A DNA stretch of 64,000 nucleotides from Mycobacteriales bacterium (GCA_035533475.1 DATLTS010000015.1:1-64000); one strand, 5' to 3'. Shown: positions 15,995 to 25,120, counted from the first letter of the stretch. Program-made: numbers and translations. The notes: generated by a model not told the origin, from the sequence alone.

Positions 15995-16811
15995 GATTCG
16001 CCTCCAGGCAGCTGTCGACGTAGCGGGCGGCGGCGGGCAGCAGGCGGCTGGACTCCGCGTCGAAGTAGGTGGCGGCGGTATCGCCGGCCCAGTTCTCCGG
16101 CAGCAGTACACGCGGTAGAGCCGGATCACGGAACAGGAACTTGCGCCACTCGTGGACCAGCCGACTGCGGGCCGCGAAGGCCGCCTCCTCCGTGGGTGCC
16201 GCCCCCACCGCCACGACGATCCGCGTGGCGTCGGCCAGCCACTGGTGGTAGGCCCGGTGCAACTCCGCGAGGTTCCACCCGCGGGCGACAAGGGCCGGGT
16301 CCTGACCCAGGTAGCGGGCGGTGAAGCATTCGCCGCGAACGTGCTCGCCGGCGAGCAGTCCGGCGACCTCCGGTGACGGGTACGCGGAGATCCACACTTG
16401 CGGCTCGAGTTCGGCGTAGCCGAGGAAGCGCAGTCCGACCCGTATCCGGTCCCGAGCCGACCGGCTGGCCGGTCGCGCGGTGCTCACCAGGTGCCAGCAG
16501 CCATCCCAGCTCCGGGTGGTGGTGCGGTAGATCCGGGCCGAGGCCGCGTCCAGCCGCTTCCGCGCCCGGTCGGTGGCGGCGTAGCCCGGCCCGGCCGGGG
16601 TGCTCCGAGGTTCCAGCCAACCCTGCCGGACCATTCGCGAGATGGCCGTGCGGACCGCCGGGGCCGCGACGTCGAGCGGGCGCAGGAGCCGGACGATCGA
16701 GGCCACCGGTGCATATCCGCCGCGCTCCCGGAGGTGATCGCCGAACAGGTCGAACACGGCGGAACGAGCGTTCACCGCCGCCTCCTGACCCCGTCGCCGT
16801 GACTCGGTCAC
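15987..16811 (-). CDS. PaaX-family transcriptional regulator
   Basis: 274 residues. An N-terminal winged helix (FDLFGDHLRERGGYAPVASI then VRTAISRMVRQGW) precedes the PaaX central and C-terminal domains (WDGCWHLVSTA, FLGYAELEPQVWI, FLFRDPALPRVLLPENW). PaaX represses phenylacetate genes and is released by phenylacetyl-CoA. The cotranscribed crotonase is the obvious target. An alternative GTG start lies 12 codons in. Confidence 0.88.
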   Translation of the reverse strand: MTESRRRGQEAAVNARSAVFDLFGDHLRERGGYAPVASIVRLLRPLDVAAPAVRTAISRMVRQGWLEPRSTPAGPGYAATDRARKRLDAASARIYRTTTRSWDGCWHLVSTARPASRSARDRIRVGLRFLGYAELEPQVWISAYPSPEVAGLLAGEHVRGECFTARYLGQDPALVARGWNLAELHRAYHQWLADATRIVVAVGAAPTEEAAFAARSRLVHEWRKFLFRDPALPRVLLPENWAGDTAATYFDAESSRLLPAAARYVDSCLEANRE

Positions 16812-16900
16812 CCCGGGCCGGGGATAATCATGGCCGATGGCGATGCCGGGCCCGTTCGGTCATTGCCGGCAGGGTCCGTGGACGCACGAGAGGAGCACGT

Positions 16901-17068
16901 ATGGCGGCCATGAAGCCGCGGACGGGTGACGGTCCGCTGGAGGTCACCAAGGAGGGTCGGGGCATCGTCATGCGCGTCCCGCTCGAAGGTGGTGGCCGAC
17001 TCGTCGTCGAGCTCTCGGCCGACGAGGCCAACGCGCTCGGGGACGCGCTGAAGAGCGTCGCCGGCTGA
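16901..17068 (+). CDS. DUF3117 small protein (Rv1211 type)
   Basis: 55 residues, MAAMKPRTGDGPLEVTKEG..., ending LGDALKSVAG. GAGAGGAG lies at 16889-16896. This tiny protein is conserved across actinobacteria between tag and glgA; its function is unknown. A strong hairpin follows 13 nt after the stop. Confidence 0.92.
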   Translation: MAAMKPRTGDGPLEVTKEGRGIVMRVPLEGGGRLVVELSADEANALGDALKSVAG

Positions 17069-17080
17069 CCCAGGATCGGG

Positions 17081-17119
17081 AGAAGGCCCCGGGCCGGGGA
17101 ACCGGTCCCGGGGCCTTCT
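17081..17119 (+). terminator. Hairpin terminator between DUF3117 and glgA genes
   Basis: Perfect 13-bp arms (AGAAGGCCCCGGG at 17081-17093 and its complement at 17107-17119) surround a 13-nt GC-rich loop. The gene pair is convergent, so the hairpin can serve both. There is only a weak T tract (TGTTGT) on the plus side. Confidence 0.75.
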
Positions 17120-17123
17120 GTTG

Positions 17124-18296
17124 TCAAGCGAGAACCTGTAGATACACCTCGAGTGTCCGCTGGGCGGCCCGGGCCCAGCTGAATTCGCCGATGGCCCGCT
17201 CGCGCCCCGCCCGGCCCAGCCGGTCCGCCAGCTCGGGATCGTCGAGCAGGGTGTCGAGCGCGGCCGCCAGGTCGGCCGCGAACCGGGCCGGATCGCGGGG
17301 AGTGCCGTCGGGATCCTGGTCGACCTCGACCAGGATCCCGGTGGTCCCGTCGGCGACCACCTCGGGAATGCCGCCCACCCGTCCGGCGACGACCGGCGTC
17401 GCGCAGGCCATCGCCTCGAGGTTGACGATCCCCAACGGTTCGTAGATCGACGGGCAGACGAAGGCGCGGGCGTGACTCAGCAACTGCACCAGATCGCCGC
17501 GGGGCACCGGCTCGGCGACCAGCAGCACCGAACGTCCAGCTGAGGCGAGGTCGCGGACCCGCTGGTCGACGTGCGCGCCGAGCTCGGGGGTGTCCGGCGC
17601 GGCGGCGCAGAGCACGAGTTGCGCGTTCGCCCGGATCAGCTCGGCGGCGTCGAGCAGGTGCGTGAGGCCTTTCTGCCTGGTGATCCGCCCGACGAACAGG
17701 AGATACGGGCGGTCCCGATCTATGCCGAGCCGGTCGAGCGCCCCCGATCCCGGGTCGGGAGCGAACCGCACCGTGTCGATCCCGTTGTGCACGACGCTCA
17801 CACGGGACGGGGGCACGCCCGGGTAGCACCGCAGCACGTCCGTGCGCATCGCCTCGGACACGGCGATAACCGCGTCGGCGGCCTCGATGGCGGTTCGCTC
17901 GCACCAGCCCGAGATCGCGTACCCGCCGCCGAGCTGTTCGGCTTTCCAGGGCCGCAGCGGTTCCAGCGAGTGTGCGGTCACGACGTGCGGGATTCCGTGC
18001 AGGAGACCGGCCAGGTGACCGGCGATGCTCGCGTACCAGGTGTGCGAGTGCACGAGATCCCGATCGCCGGCGGCCGCGGCCATCGCCAGGTCGGTGGAGA
18101 GCACCCCCAGGGTCGGGTTGGCCCCGGCAAGCTCGGTCCACGGCTGATGGGCGATCGCACCCGGGCGGGGGCCGCCCATGCAGTGCACGACCACGTCGAC
18201 GAGCCGCGCGAGTTCAGCGGCGAGGTGCTCGACGTGCACCCCAGCCCCCCCGTACACATCCGGGGGGAACTCTCGCGTAAGCAGACCTACGCGCAT
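17124..18296 (-). CDS. glgA: Glycosyltransferase family 4, GlgA/GlgM type (Rv1212c type)
   Basis: 390 residues with a GT-B fold. EFPPDVYGGAGVHVE at the N-terminus binds the nucleotide sugar, and EPLGIVNLEAMACATPVV is the C-terminal acceptor/donor motif. The mycobacterial counterpart uses ADP-glucose and glucose-1-phosphate to make alpha-maltose-1-phosphate (GlgM), feeding GlgE glucan synthesis, rather than acting as a classical glycogen synthase. It is divergent from glgC with only 17 bp between the start codons, linking ADP-glucose production and use. Confidence 0.9.
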   Translation of the reverse strand: MRVGLLTREFPPDVYGGAGVHVEHLAAELARLVDVVVHCMGGPRPGAIAHQPWTELAGANPTLGVLSTDLAMAAAAGDRDLVHSHTWYASIAGHLAGLLHGIPHVVTAHSLEPLRPWKAEQLGGGYAISGWCERTAIEAADAVIAVSEAMRTDVLRCYPGVPPSRVSVVHNGIDTVRFAPDPGSGALDRLGIDRDRPYLLFVGRITRQKGLTHLLDAAELIRANAQLVLCAAAPDTPELGAHVDQRVRDLASAGRSVLLVAEPVPRGDLVQLLSHARAFVCPSIYEPLGIVNLEAMACATPVVAGRVGGIPEVVADGTTGILVEVDQDPDGTPRDPARFAADLAAALDTLLDDPELADRLGRAGRERAIGEFSWARAAQRTLEVYLQVLA

Positions 18297-18313
18297 CGCA
18301 CTAGTGTGCCCGG

Positions 18314-19546
18314 GTGGCCGAACCCCGCACGCTCGGGATCGTTCTCGCCGGCGGCGAGGGCAAGCGGCTGTGGCCGCTGACCGCCGACCGGGCGAAGCCC
18401 GCCGTGCCGTTCGGCGGGATCTACCGCCTGATCGACTTCGTGCTGTCCAATCTCGTCAACGGCGGCCATCGCCAGGTCGTCGTGCTCACCCAGTACAAGT
18501 CGCACTCGCTGGACCGCCACATCACCACCACCTGGCGGATGTCCACCCTGCTCGGCAATTACGTGACCCCGGTGCCTGCCCAGCAACGCCTCGGCCCGCG
18601 CTGGTTCTCCGGCTCGGCGGACGCGATCTACCAGAGTCTCAACCTGGTTTATGACGAGCGGCCGGAGTACATCGTCGTTTTCGGTGCCGACCACGTCTAC
18701 CGGATGGACCCGAGCCAGATGCTGGCCCAGCACATCGCGTCGGGGGCCGGCGTCACGGTGGCCGCGATCCGCGTCCCGCGGGCGACGGCGACGCAGTTCG
18801 GCGTGGTGGCCGCCCGGGCAGACGGCCGGATCGAGGCATTCCTCGAAAAGCCGGCTGTGCCCCCCGGCCTGCCGGACGAGCCGGATACCTCCTACGTCTC
18901 GATGGGCAACTACGTGTTCTCCACGACGGTCCTGCTCGATGCCGTGAAGGAGGACGCCTACGACGAGGGCTCCGTGCACGACATGGGGGGAAACATCATC
19001 CCGATGCTCGTTGCCCGCGGGCTGGCCCATGTTTACGACTTCGCGAACAACATCGTGCCCGGCGCCACGACCCGTGACCGGGGCTACTGGCGCGACGTCG
19101 GAACGCTGGACAGCTACCACGAGGCCCACATGGACCTCATTTCGGTGCACCCGATCTTCAACCTCTACAACCGGAGTTGGCCGATCCTCACCAGCGTCCC
19201 GCCGTTGCCGCCGGCCAAATTCGTCCACCAGGAGCCGGATCGGACCGGGGCCGCCTTCGACTCGATCGTGAGCAACGGCGTGATCATCTCCGGCGGCCAG
19301 GTCCGCGGCTCGGTTCTCTCTCCGGGGGTCCGGGTGCACTCCCGAGCGCTGGTCGAGGACAGCGTGCTGCTGCACAACGTCGAGATCGGCGAGGGTGCGG
19401 TGGTGCGCCGGGCGATCCTCGACAAGAACGTCCGGGTGCCGCCGGGCGTCCGGCTCGGAGTGGATCCCGCCGAGGACAGGGCCCGAGGACTGCACCGCAG
19501 CGTTGGCGGCGTCATCGTCGTTGGGAAAAATGAAAACGTGAGTTAG
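18314..19546 (+). CDS. glgC: Glucose-1-phosphate adenylyltransferase
   Basis: 410 residues, making ADP-glucose from ATP and glucose-1-phosphate. The nucleotidyltransferase motif [28 protein letters not shown], split here as [11 protein letters not shown] and AKPAVPFGG, is followed by [20 protein letters not shown] and the [11 protein letters not shown] block. A C-terminal left-handed beta-helix ([19 protein letters not shown]) completes the enzyme. Start GTG 18314. Confidence 0.95.
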   Translation: MAEPRTLGIVLAGGEGKRLWPLTADRAKPAVPFGGIYRLIDFVLSNLVNGGHRQVVVLTQYKSHSLDRHITTTWRMSTLLGNYVTPVPAQQRLGPRWFSGSADAIYQSLNLVYDERPEYIVVFGADHVYRMDPSQMLAQHIASGAGVTVAAIRVPRATATQFGVVAARADGRIEAFLEKPAVPPGLPDEPDTSYVSMGNYVFSTTVLLDAVKEDAYDEGSVHDMGGNIIPMLVARGLAHVYDFANNIVPGATTRDRGYWRDVGTLDSYHEAHMDLISVHPIFNLYNRSWPILTSVPPLPPAKFVHQEPDRTGAAFDSIVSNGVIISGGQVRGSVLSPGVRVHSRALVEDSVLLHNVEIGEGAVVRRAILDKNVRVPPGVRLGVDPAEDRARGLHRSVGGVIVVGKNENVS

Positions 19547-20169
19547 GGCTTGACCGCCGCGAGCAGCCCGTCGCCGCACGGGAACAGGGTCGGGACCAGC
19601 CCCGGGTGATCGCGGACCGTCCGGCCGAGTTCGCGGACCGCGGTCGTCTCGGGGTCGCGGGCTGCCGGGTCGGCGACCCGGTCGTGCCAGAGCGCGTTGT
19701 CGAAGGCGACGATGCCGCCGGGACGCAAAAGTCGGATCGCCTCGCCGAGGTAGTCGGGGTACTCGGATTTCGCCGCGTCGCAGAAAACCAGGTCGTATGC
19801 CGAATCAGTGAGCCGAGGGAGCACTTCGAGTGCCCGCCCGGTGATCAAGCGGGCCCGGTTCGGGGCAATTCCGGCCTCGGCGTAGGCCTGCCGGGCCAGC
19901 TGCTGGTGCTCGGCCTCGACGTCGATGCTCGTGAGCACACCATCGCCGACCATCCCCCGGAACAGCCAAAGTCCGGACACCCCGCACCCGGTGCCGACCT
20001 CGACCACGGCGTGTGCCGAGACGACCGCAGCCAGGAAGCGGAGGGCGGCCCCGACGCCCGGGCTCACCGGCACCGCGCCGACCTCGGCGGCACGCATCCG
20101 GGCGGAGACCAGCGGCTCGTCCTCTGCCAGGTACCGCTCGGCGTAATCCCGACTCGCCTCGGCGCTCAG
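19543..20169 (-). CDS. O-methyltransferase (Rv1220c type)
   Basis: About 208 residues. SAM-dependent class I methyltransferase with motif [16 protein letters not shown], the acidic loop TSIDVEAEH and [16 protein letters not shown] at 20097 gives only 184 residues and loses conserved N-terminal sequence. The frame extends upstream ([19 protein letters not shown]) to a CTG at 20169 that has GGAGGTGG four bases away, so CTG is the likely start. In relatives this gene also lies divergently beside sigE. The substrate is unknown. Confidence 0.85.
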   Translation of the reverse strand: MSAEASRDYAERYLAEDEPLVSARMRAAEVGAVPVSPGVGAALRFLAAVVSAHAVVEVGTGCGVSGLWLFRGMVGDGVLTSIDVEAEHQQLARQAYAEAGIAPNRARLITGRALEVLPRLTDSAYDLVFCDAAKSEYPDYLGEAIRLLRPGGIVAFDNALWHDRVADPAARDPETTAVRELGRTVRDHPGLVPTLFPCGDGLLAAVKP

Positions 20170-20204
20170 CTGCCCACCTCCATGTGCGTATACGCAGCGT
20201 AACG

Positions 20205-20230
20205 GGAACGGCTTCGGGGACCGCGGCGTT
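20205..20230 (+). promoter_or_regulatory. Predicted ECF sigma promoter (SigE autoregulation)
   Basis: GGAAC at 20205-20209 and CGTT at 20227-20230 are 17 bp apart, matching the -35/-10 pattern recognised by SigE-type ECF sigma factors. It lies 47 bp before the sigE start and upstream of its AGGAGGA site at 20258-20264. This suggests positive autoregulation. Confidence 0.55.
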
Positions 20231-20276
20231 GAACCGGACGCGGGTCGGCTCGCGTACAGGAGGACGACAGGCGACG

Positions 20277-20870
20277 ATGATGTCCACCATGACGATGCTG
20301 CGGGTGGGAGGTGACCGGGTGACCGTTCACTCGGCGGCCGTTCCCTACGCCCGGCCGTCCTGGGACGACGTGGTCCGCGATCACGGGGCGCGGGTATACC
20401 GGCTGGCCTTCCGGCTGGCTGGAAACCGTCCGGACGCCGAGGACCTGACCCAGGAGACGTTCGTCCGGGTCTTCCGCTCGCTGGACAGCTACACCCCCGG
20501 CACGTTCGAAGGCTGGCTGCACCGGATCACCACAAACTTGTTCCTCGACCTCGTCCGCCGGCGGGCCCGGATCCGATTCGAAGGGCTGCCCGAGGACACC
20601 GAGCGACTGGTCGGCCCGGAGTTGCCCCCGGAGCGGATCATCGACGACCGGCTCTTCGACGGCGACGTTCAGGCCGCGCTGGATGCGCTGCCGGCGGACT
20701 TCCGAGCCGCGGTCGTGCTCTGTGACATCGAGGGCCTGTCCTACGAGGAGATCGCCGAGACGCTCGGGGTGAAGCTCGGCACCGTCCGCAGCCGGATCCA
20801 CCGCGGGCGAGCCCAGCTGCGGGATGCGCTCGCCGACCGGGCGCCGGTCGGCGGTCGGCGGTCGGGGTGA
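20277..20870 (+). CDS. sigE: ECF RNA polymerase sigma factor SigE
   Basis: 197 residues. Region 2 ([25 protein letters not shown]) binds core enzyme and the -10 element. Region 4 ([25 protein letters not shown]) reads the -35. The order sigE, zinc-finger anti-sigma, htrA, tatB is the mycobacterial Rv1221-Rv1224 envelope-stress module. ATG 20277 follows AGGAGGA at 20258. GTG 20319 with GGGAGGTGA upstream is an alternative start giving a shorter isoform, as reported for mycobacterial SigE. Confidence 0.92.
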   Translation: MMSTMTMLRVGGDRVTVHSAAVPYARPSWDDVVRDHGARVYRLAFRLAGNRPDAEDLTQETFVRVFRSLDSYTPGTFEGWLHRITTNLFLDLVRRRARIRFEGLPEDTERLVGPELPPERIIDDRLFDGDVQAALDALPADFRAAVVLCDIEGLSYEEIAETLGVKLGTVRSRIHRGRAQLRDALADRAPVGGRRSG

Positions 20871-21418
20871 CCCGCGGTGTGACCAGGGGACACCTCGGTG
20901 ACCTGGCGGCCGCCCTCGTAGACGGGGAGCTAGGGCACGACGCCCGGGACCGGGCGCTCGCGCATCTGGCCGGCTGCCTCGAGTGCCGTGCGGAAGTCGA
21001 GTCGCAACGACGACTGAAGGCGAGGCTGGCCCGCCTGGTCGACCCGGTTCCGCCGGCCGAGTTGGCGGCCCGGATCGGTTCCTTCGCCAGCTGCGCCGCG
21101 GCTCCGCCGGGTCGGCGGGTCCTGCGGCGCGGATCCCGGTCGGCTCGACGCCCGGCCCGGGTGGGGCGCCGCCCGGTTCGGCAGCCCCGCGGCGCGCTGC
21201 GGCTCACCGTGGCCGGCGCTGCCGGCGGGGCGGTGCTGGGCGCGGTCGGGTTCCTCGCCGCGGCCCCGACCGGGGGCACCGCCGTCCCGGCCCGACCGGT
21301 CATCCACCAGATCAACGAGCAGGTCTCGTTGACCACCAACCCGCTGATGGAGCTTCCCGAGCCGATGTTCGGGATCACCACGGTTTCCTATCCGGCGCCT
21401 GCCGGGCCGATGCGTTAG
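20867..21418 (+). CDS. rseA: Zinc-finger anti-sigma factor (RseA type)
   Basis: 183 residues. GTG 20867 overlaps the sigE stop. The N-terminal anti-sigma domain has the HxxxCxxC zinc motif in [11 protein letters not shown], which binds and holds SigE. A basic linker, one transmembrane helix ([24 protein letters not shown]) and a short outside tail follow. This makes it a membrane-spanning anti-sigma factor, whereas the M. tuberculosis RseA is described as soluble. Confidence 0.88.
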   Translation: MTRGVTRGHLGDLAAALVDGELGHDARDRALAHLAGCLECRAEVESQRRLKARLARLVDPVPPAELAARIGSFASCAAAPPGRRVLRRGSRSARRPARVGRRPVRQPRGALRLTVAGAAGGAVLGAVGFLAAAPTGGTAVPARPVIHQINEQVSLTTNPLMELPEPMFGITTVSYPAPAGPMR

Positions 21419-21523
21419 GCCATCCACCCGCCACTCGGTGCCCCGCATGCGGCGGTCGGCAGGGATCCGAGGGAACATGTCTGGGACGACGACATGCCGA
21501 GGGCAGGAAGGACAGCCGGAACG

Positions 21524-22813
21524 ATGACTGACGGAGGGCTCGGCTCAGGTCCGCCGCCGGCGCCCTGGTGGTCCCCCCAGGTGGGCGGCCCGGAGGGCTC
21601 GATCCCGGTGGTCGGCGGCGGGTTCGGGGTCGACACGCTGCAACACCGCTTCGGCGAGGCACCGGCCCCTGGCGGGCGGACCCGAGCCTGGGTGGTCGGC
21701 AGCGTGGCCCTCGTCGCCGCATTGATCGGGGGCGCGATCGGGGGCGCGATCGGCGCCGCGGATGGCTCATCCGCCCAGGGCGGGACCAGTTCCTCGACCA
21801 GCCTTGGTGCTCCGCCGGTCACCACGACCAGCCGACCGAGCGGTTCGGTCGCGGCAGTGGCGGCCGCTGTGCTGCCGAGCGTCGTCTCCATTCAGGTGCA
21901 GTCGAGCACGGTGAGCGACACCGGTTCCGGGGTCATCCTCACCCGGACCGGCTACATCCTGACGAACAACCACGTTGTTGAGGCAGCCGCCGGGGGAGGC
22001 GGCACGATCGCAGTGACTTTGGAGAACCAGCCGACCCTCGAAATCCCCGGAACGATCGTCGGCCGTGACCAGAAATCCGACCTGGCGGTGGTGAAGATCT
22101 CCGCCGGGTCGGCGCTGCCGGCCGCGGTTCTCGGCAACTCCGCGGCGTTGCGGGTCGGCGACCCGGTCATAGCCATCGGCGCCCCGCTCGGGCTGGCCGG
22201 AACCGTGACCACCGGCATCGTCAGCGCGCTCGACCGGCCGGTGCTCCCGAACCCGGAGTCCACGACCGCCGTCGCCAGCGCGCTGGATGCCATCCAGACC
22301 GATGCGCCGATCAATCCCGGGAACTCCGGCGGGGCCCTGGTCAACAGCTCCGGCCAGGTCATCGGCATCAACACGGCAATCGCCACCCTCGGCGCCTCGG
22401 GGAGCCCGTTCGCGCAAGCCCAGCAGTCGGGGTCGATCGGGCTCGGCTTCGCGATCCCGATGAACTACGCGCGCACGATCGCCGAACAGCTCATCCGGAC
22501 CGGACACGCGGTCCACCCGCTGATGGGCGTCTCGGTCTACAGCGGCAGCCAGTGCCCAAACAGCGGGGCGGCCCTGCCGGCCAACCGCAACGGTGCACTG
22601 GTGTGTTCGGTCCAGCCGGGGAGCCCGGCGGCTCGGGCCGGCCTCCAGGCCGGGGACCTGGTTATCGGCTTCGACAACCAGCCGATCACGAGCGCCGACA
22701 CCCTGGTCGCCTTCACCCGGGTGCAGCAGATCGGCAGCAAGCACACCATCACCTACCTGCGCCATGGTCAGGTGCGCACGACCACGGTCACGCTTGGCAG
22801 CGACGCGGGCTGA
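21524..22813 (+). CDS. htrA: HtrA-type serine protease, membrane-anchored S1C family
   Basis: 429 residues from ATG 21524 (an in-frame ATG at 21494 is possible). A Pro/Gly-rich cytoplasmic N-terminus leads to one transmembrane helix near residues 52-75. The trypsin-like domain has His150 (TNNHVVEA), Asp186 (KSDLAVVK) and Ser268 (NPGNSGGAL). A PDZ domain follows near residues 330-420 (QPGSPAARAGLQAGDLVIG). A cysteine pair (SQCPNS, LVCSV) may form a disulphide. It degrades or chaperones misfolded exported proteins and belongs to the SigE stress module. Confidence 0.93.
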   Translation: MTDGGLGSGPPPAPWWSPQVGGPEGSIPVVGGGFGVDTLQHRFGEAPAPGGRTRAWVVGSVALVAALIGGAIGGAIGAADGSSAQGGTSSSTSLGAPPVTTTSRPSGSVAAVAAAVLPSVVSIQVQSSTVSDTGSGVILTRTGYILTNNHVVEAAAGGGGTIAVTLENQPTLEIPGTIVGRDQKSDLAVVKISAGSALPAAVLGNSAALRVGDPVIAIGAPLGLAGTVTTGIVSALDRPVLPNPESTTAVASALDAIQTDAPINPGNSGGALVNSSGQVIGINTAIATLGASGSPFAQAQQSGSIGLGFAIPMNYARTIAEQLIRTGHAVHPLMGVSVYSGSQCPNSGAALPANRNGALVCSVQPGSPAARAGLQAGDLVIGFDNQPITSADTLVAFTRVQQIGSKHTITYLRHGQVRTTTVTLGSDAG

Positions 22814-22819
22814 GGCGCG

Positions 22820-23176
22820 GTGTTCGGCAACCTCGGCATCGACAAGCTCCTCGTGCTGCTCGTTGTCGCGCTCGTCGTGCTCGGGCCGGAGCGGCTGCCG
22901 AAACTTGCCGCCGACGCCGGACGCTTACTGCGCCGGTTGCGGGAACTCGCTCAGAGTGCTTCCTCCGAGCTCAAGGAGGAGTTGGGGCCGGAGTTCACTA
23001 ATCTGAATCTCGCCGACCTGCATCCGCGGCGTTTCGTCGAGAAGCACCTATTCGGCGACGACGAGGTCGTTGCCCAGTCCCCGGTCTCGGAGGTCGCCGG
23101 GTCGGGTCCCGCCCCGCCCCGCCCGCTCGACCTCGGTCCCGGCGATCGCCCGCCGTTCGACCCCGACGCCACGTAA
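22820..23176 (+). CDS. tatB: Sec-independent translocase protein TatB
   Basis: 118 residues from GTG 22820. The short N-terminal transmembrane helix with VVLGPERLPKLA, the Glu-Pro/Arg hinge and the amphipathic helix are typical of TatB. A variable Pro-rich tail ends in PDAT. The tail DNA (CCCCGACGCCACGTAACGC at 23161-23179) recurs at 25048-25066, marking the start of an inserted segment. It is 6 nt after htrA, as in mycobacteria. Confidence 0.92.
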   Translation: MFGNLGIDKLLVLLVVALVVLGPERLPKLAADAGRLLRRLRELAQSASSELKEELGPEFTNLNLADLHPRRFVEKHLFGDDEVVAQSPVSEVAGSGPAPPRPLDLGPGDRPPFDPDAT

Positions 23177-23179
23177 CGC
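23161..23179 (+). repeat. Left copy of a 19-bp direct repeat flanking an insert
   Basis: CCCCGACGCCACGTAACGC covers the last four codons and stop of tatB. An exact copy is at 25048-25066. The 1.87 kb between them is less GC-rich and unlike the surrounding core genes. Confidence 0.85.
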
Positions 23180-23549
23180 CCTTATACCGGTCGCGATCGT
23201 CCTCGTTACGGCCTGTCGTTGGCTCATCGTCGGTCCCATGATCGGGGCCTACCGGCAACCGGGCCCGGAGCCAGGGAGGCGCGCTCTACGCGCGCATTTC
23301 TCGATGAGTCAAACGAGTCCTTTTGACCGATGCAAGGTCGGTCCTTATGGTACTTGATGGCGCAGTGTATTGCGGCGGATCGGTTCACCGATATGCCCAA
23401 CTTTGGCGGAACGTTATACGTCCATGTTGACTGCGCGAATGGCCCGACCTGGCTATGTCAGATCGGTGATTCCTCCGACTCGCGTGAAGGGAGCAGATCC
23501 GATCCATCGGAGGACGCAAACTGCTTGTCCTAATGGTTCGGGAGATCGC
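23177..23549 (+). other. Non-coding stretch at the left end of the tatB-mrp insert
   Basis: No convincing gene. The DNA is less GC-rich than the core. One short frame continues from the tatB region with a hydrophobic segment (PVAIVLVTACRWLIVG), but it has no start and no recognisable match. A sigma-70-like promoter is described separately. The ribosome site GGGAGA at 23540-23545 belongs to the lipoprotein gene. Confidence 0.5.
23323..23351 (+). promoter_or_regulatory. Possible housekeeping promoter of the lipoprotein gene
   Basis: TTGACC (23323-23328) and TATGGT (23346-23351) are 17 bp apart, close to the actinobacterial sigma-70 consensus, in a locally AT-richer segment about 200 bp before the lipoprotein start. 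Confidence 0.4.
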
Positions 23550-24732
23550 ATGAATCGCCGTCAACGTGGCTCCGCCGTTGCGAGTGCGGTTTGCCTCCTC
23601 GCCCTGACCGGCTGCGGGCATGCGGTGGCCGGCTTCCGCGCCAGCGGGACACCGTCGATCTCCCCTTCGCCTTCGGGCCGAGTGACCCCGACGCAGGCGC
23701 CCGTCCCTCCAGGTTTAGACGTGGGGGGCCTCGCCGTTGTCGGAGCGAAGTCGGCCTGGCTCACCGTGGGGACCCCGCCTGTGCTGAAGTTCACCGACGA
23801 TGAAGGTCAGACCTGGCAAACAGACGTATCTGTGCAATCTCTCGAGACACGCTTGCCGCCGGGGAAGACTTGGCAGGCGGCCCCTGGCTTCTTCCTTGAT
23901 CGCAACAATTTGTGGCTGGGTTTCGACACCGGAGGCCAATCTGGTGATGTGGAGGTACTCCGCACCACCGACGGCGGCCAAACCTGGACTAGCTCAGCAC
24001 TGCCGACGACTGAATTCTCGATCTACCTGCCAGTGCTGGAGCAGGTTCGTCTCCTGGACGCGACACGTGGTTGGGCCGTGCTGGACAGCGCCACCACTGG
24101 TTGCGATCTCGGTACCGGCCACCTGCTCATCACAAACGATGGCGGATCGACCTGGCACGTCTCTCCTCTCCCTGCCCCATGCGGTCAAGTATTCCTGAAC
24201 GGAAGCGGCTCAGGTTGGTTCGAACGCAAAGGCGCCTTGCCCCAGGGGCGTCAGGGAACTGGTTGTGGACAACCGCAGATGACGGTGCATCGTGGACGCC
24301 ATCCTCCGTCACGAATGCGGGATGTCGATCCGAGGCGTATGTAGGGCCGCAGGGAGATCCGATCCTCACCGGATCCAGTGCCGTGTTTCCGGTGGCGATG
24401 CCAAGCTGCAATGGGTTCCTTCGAACGGCTGATGCCGGGAACACCTGGAGTCTCGTGCCCGCCCCTTTGTCCCAAGGAATAGGGCTGTAGCTACCCTCAC
24501 CAGCTGGTTCGAAGTAAGTCCAGCAGCGGGTCAAACTGCCGCCACGAGTAATGGCGGTGCAACTTGGCAAACCACGACCTTTAGCTCGGCATTGCCACAA
24601 AACAGCAGCTTCAAGTTATTGATTGCCTCGTCATCCACCGACTTATGGGCAGTGGGTGGTGCTAACTACAGCCGGCTTTACGTAAGCACTGACTCGGGAC
24701 ATTCGTTTGCGAACCGAACCCCCGCGTCATGA
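23550..24732 (+). pseudogene. Lipoprotein with BNR/Ycf48-like beta-propeller, broken by two -1 frameshifts
   Basis: ATG 23550 starts a signal peptide ending in the lipobox LTGC. The exported part has repeated propeller motifs: DDEGQTWQT, TTDGGQTWTSS, TNDGGSTWHV. The frame then slips by one base around 24215-24260 to continue as NWLWTTADDGASWTPS...RTADAGNTWS. It slips again near 24475-24485 to continue as SWFEVSPA...NGGATWQTTTF...STDSGHSFANRTPAS, ending at 24732. Across the three frames the protein is about 390 residues. Both slips fall near short G/C runs and each equals loss of one base. It is either a decayed gene or a pair of base-calling errors. Exo-alpha-sialidase-like names are common for such propellers but do not prove activity. 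Confidence 0.75.
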
Positions 24733-24942
24733 TTGTTCAGCGTTTGAACTGCTGCGCAACATCACCAACTTGCGGTACAGCTCAGGAGTTTCGGCCTGGG
24801 ACTTGCCGGCATTCCCACCGTGGGGCTCGCAAGCGTCCTCGGTGAGGAGGCATGCACGGCCGGTGCGGTAGCTGCGGACAACGCCGTTCACGGGCAGCCT
24901 AACGACCCTGGGGCTCGCCAGGAAATAACCTAGGCGAGTTAG
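24727..24942 (-). other. Open 71-codon remnant without a start, unidentified
   Basis: On the minus strand a frame opens after a TAG at 24945-24943 and runs to TGA at 24729-24727. It reads GYFLASPRVVRLPVNGVVRS ... ELYRKLVMLRSSSNAEQS. The composition looks protein-like and it ends exactly opposite the lipoprotein stop, but there is no good start or ribosome site. It may be the 3' end of a deleted gene. I see nothing else between 24943 and 25047. Confidence 0.25.
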
Positions 24943-25047
24943 CTACATAGATGTGAGTCCTGGGCGCACCGTGTGGTTCCACTCCCAGTGGAAGCCGTGG
25001 GGCCTGAGGACCTGGCTGACCGCCGCCATCTGCGCGTCGGTTATCGC

Positions 25048-25066
25048 CCCCGACGCCACGTAACGC
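25048..25066 (+). repeat. Right copy of the 19-bp direct repeat
   Basis: Exact copy of 23161-23179 (the tatB 3' end). GC-rich sequence typical of the core resumes immediately after it. Confidence 0.85.
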
Positions 25067-25120
25067 TCGGGTTGCCCTCCCGCCCGGGGGCCGTGTGCGG
25101 TGTCCGCTCCGGGCCCGCGG

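Noticed and set aside
16828-18141. Large minus-strand frame covering DUF3117 and most of glgA
   Set aside because: It is a shifted shadow of glgA (Arg-rich) and runs through the terminator hairpin; DUF3117 is clearly coded on the plus strand.
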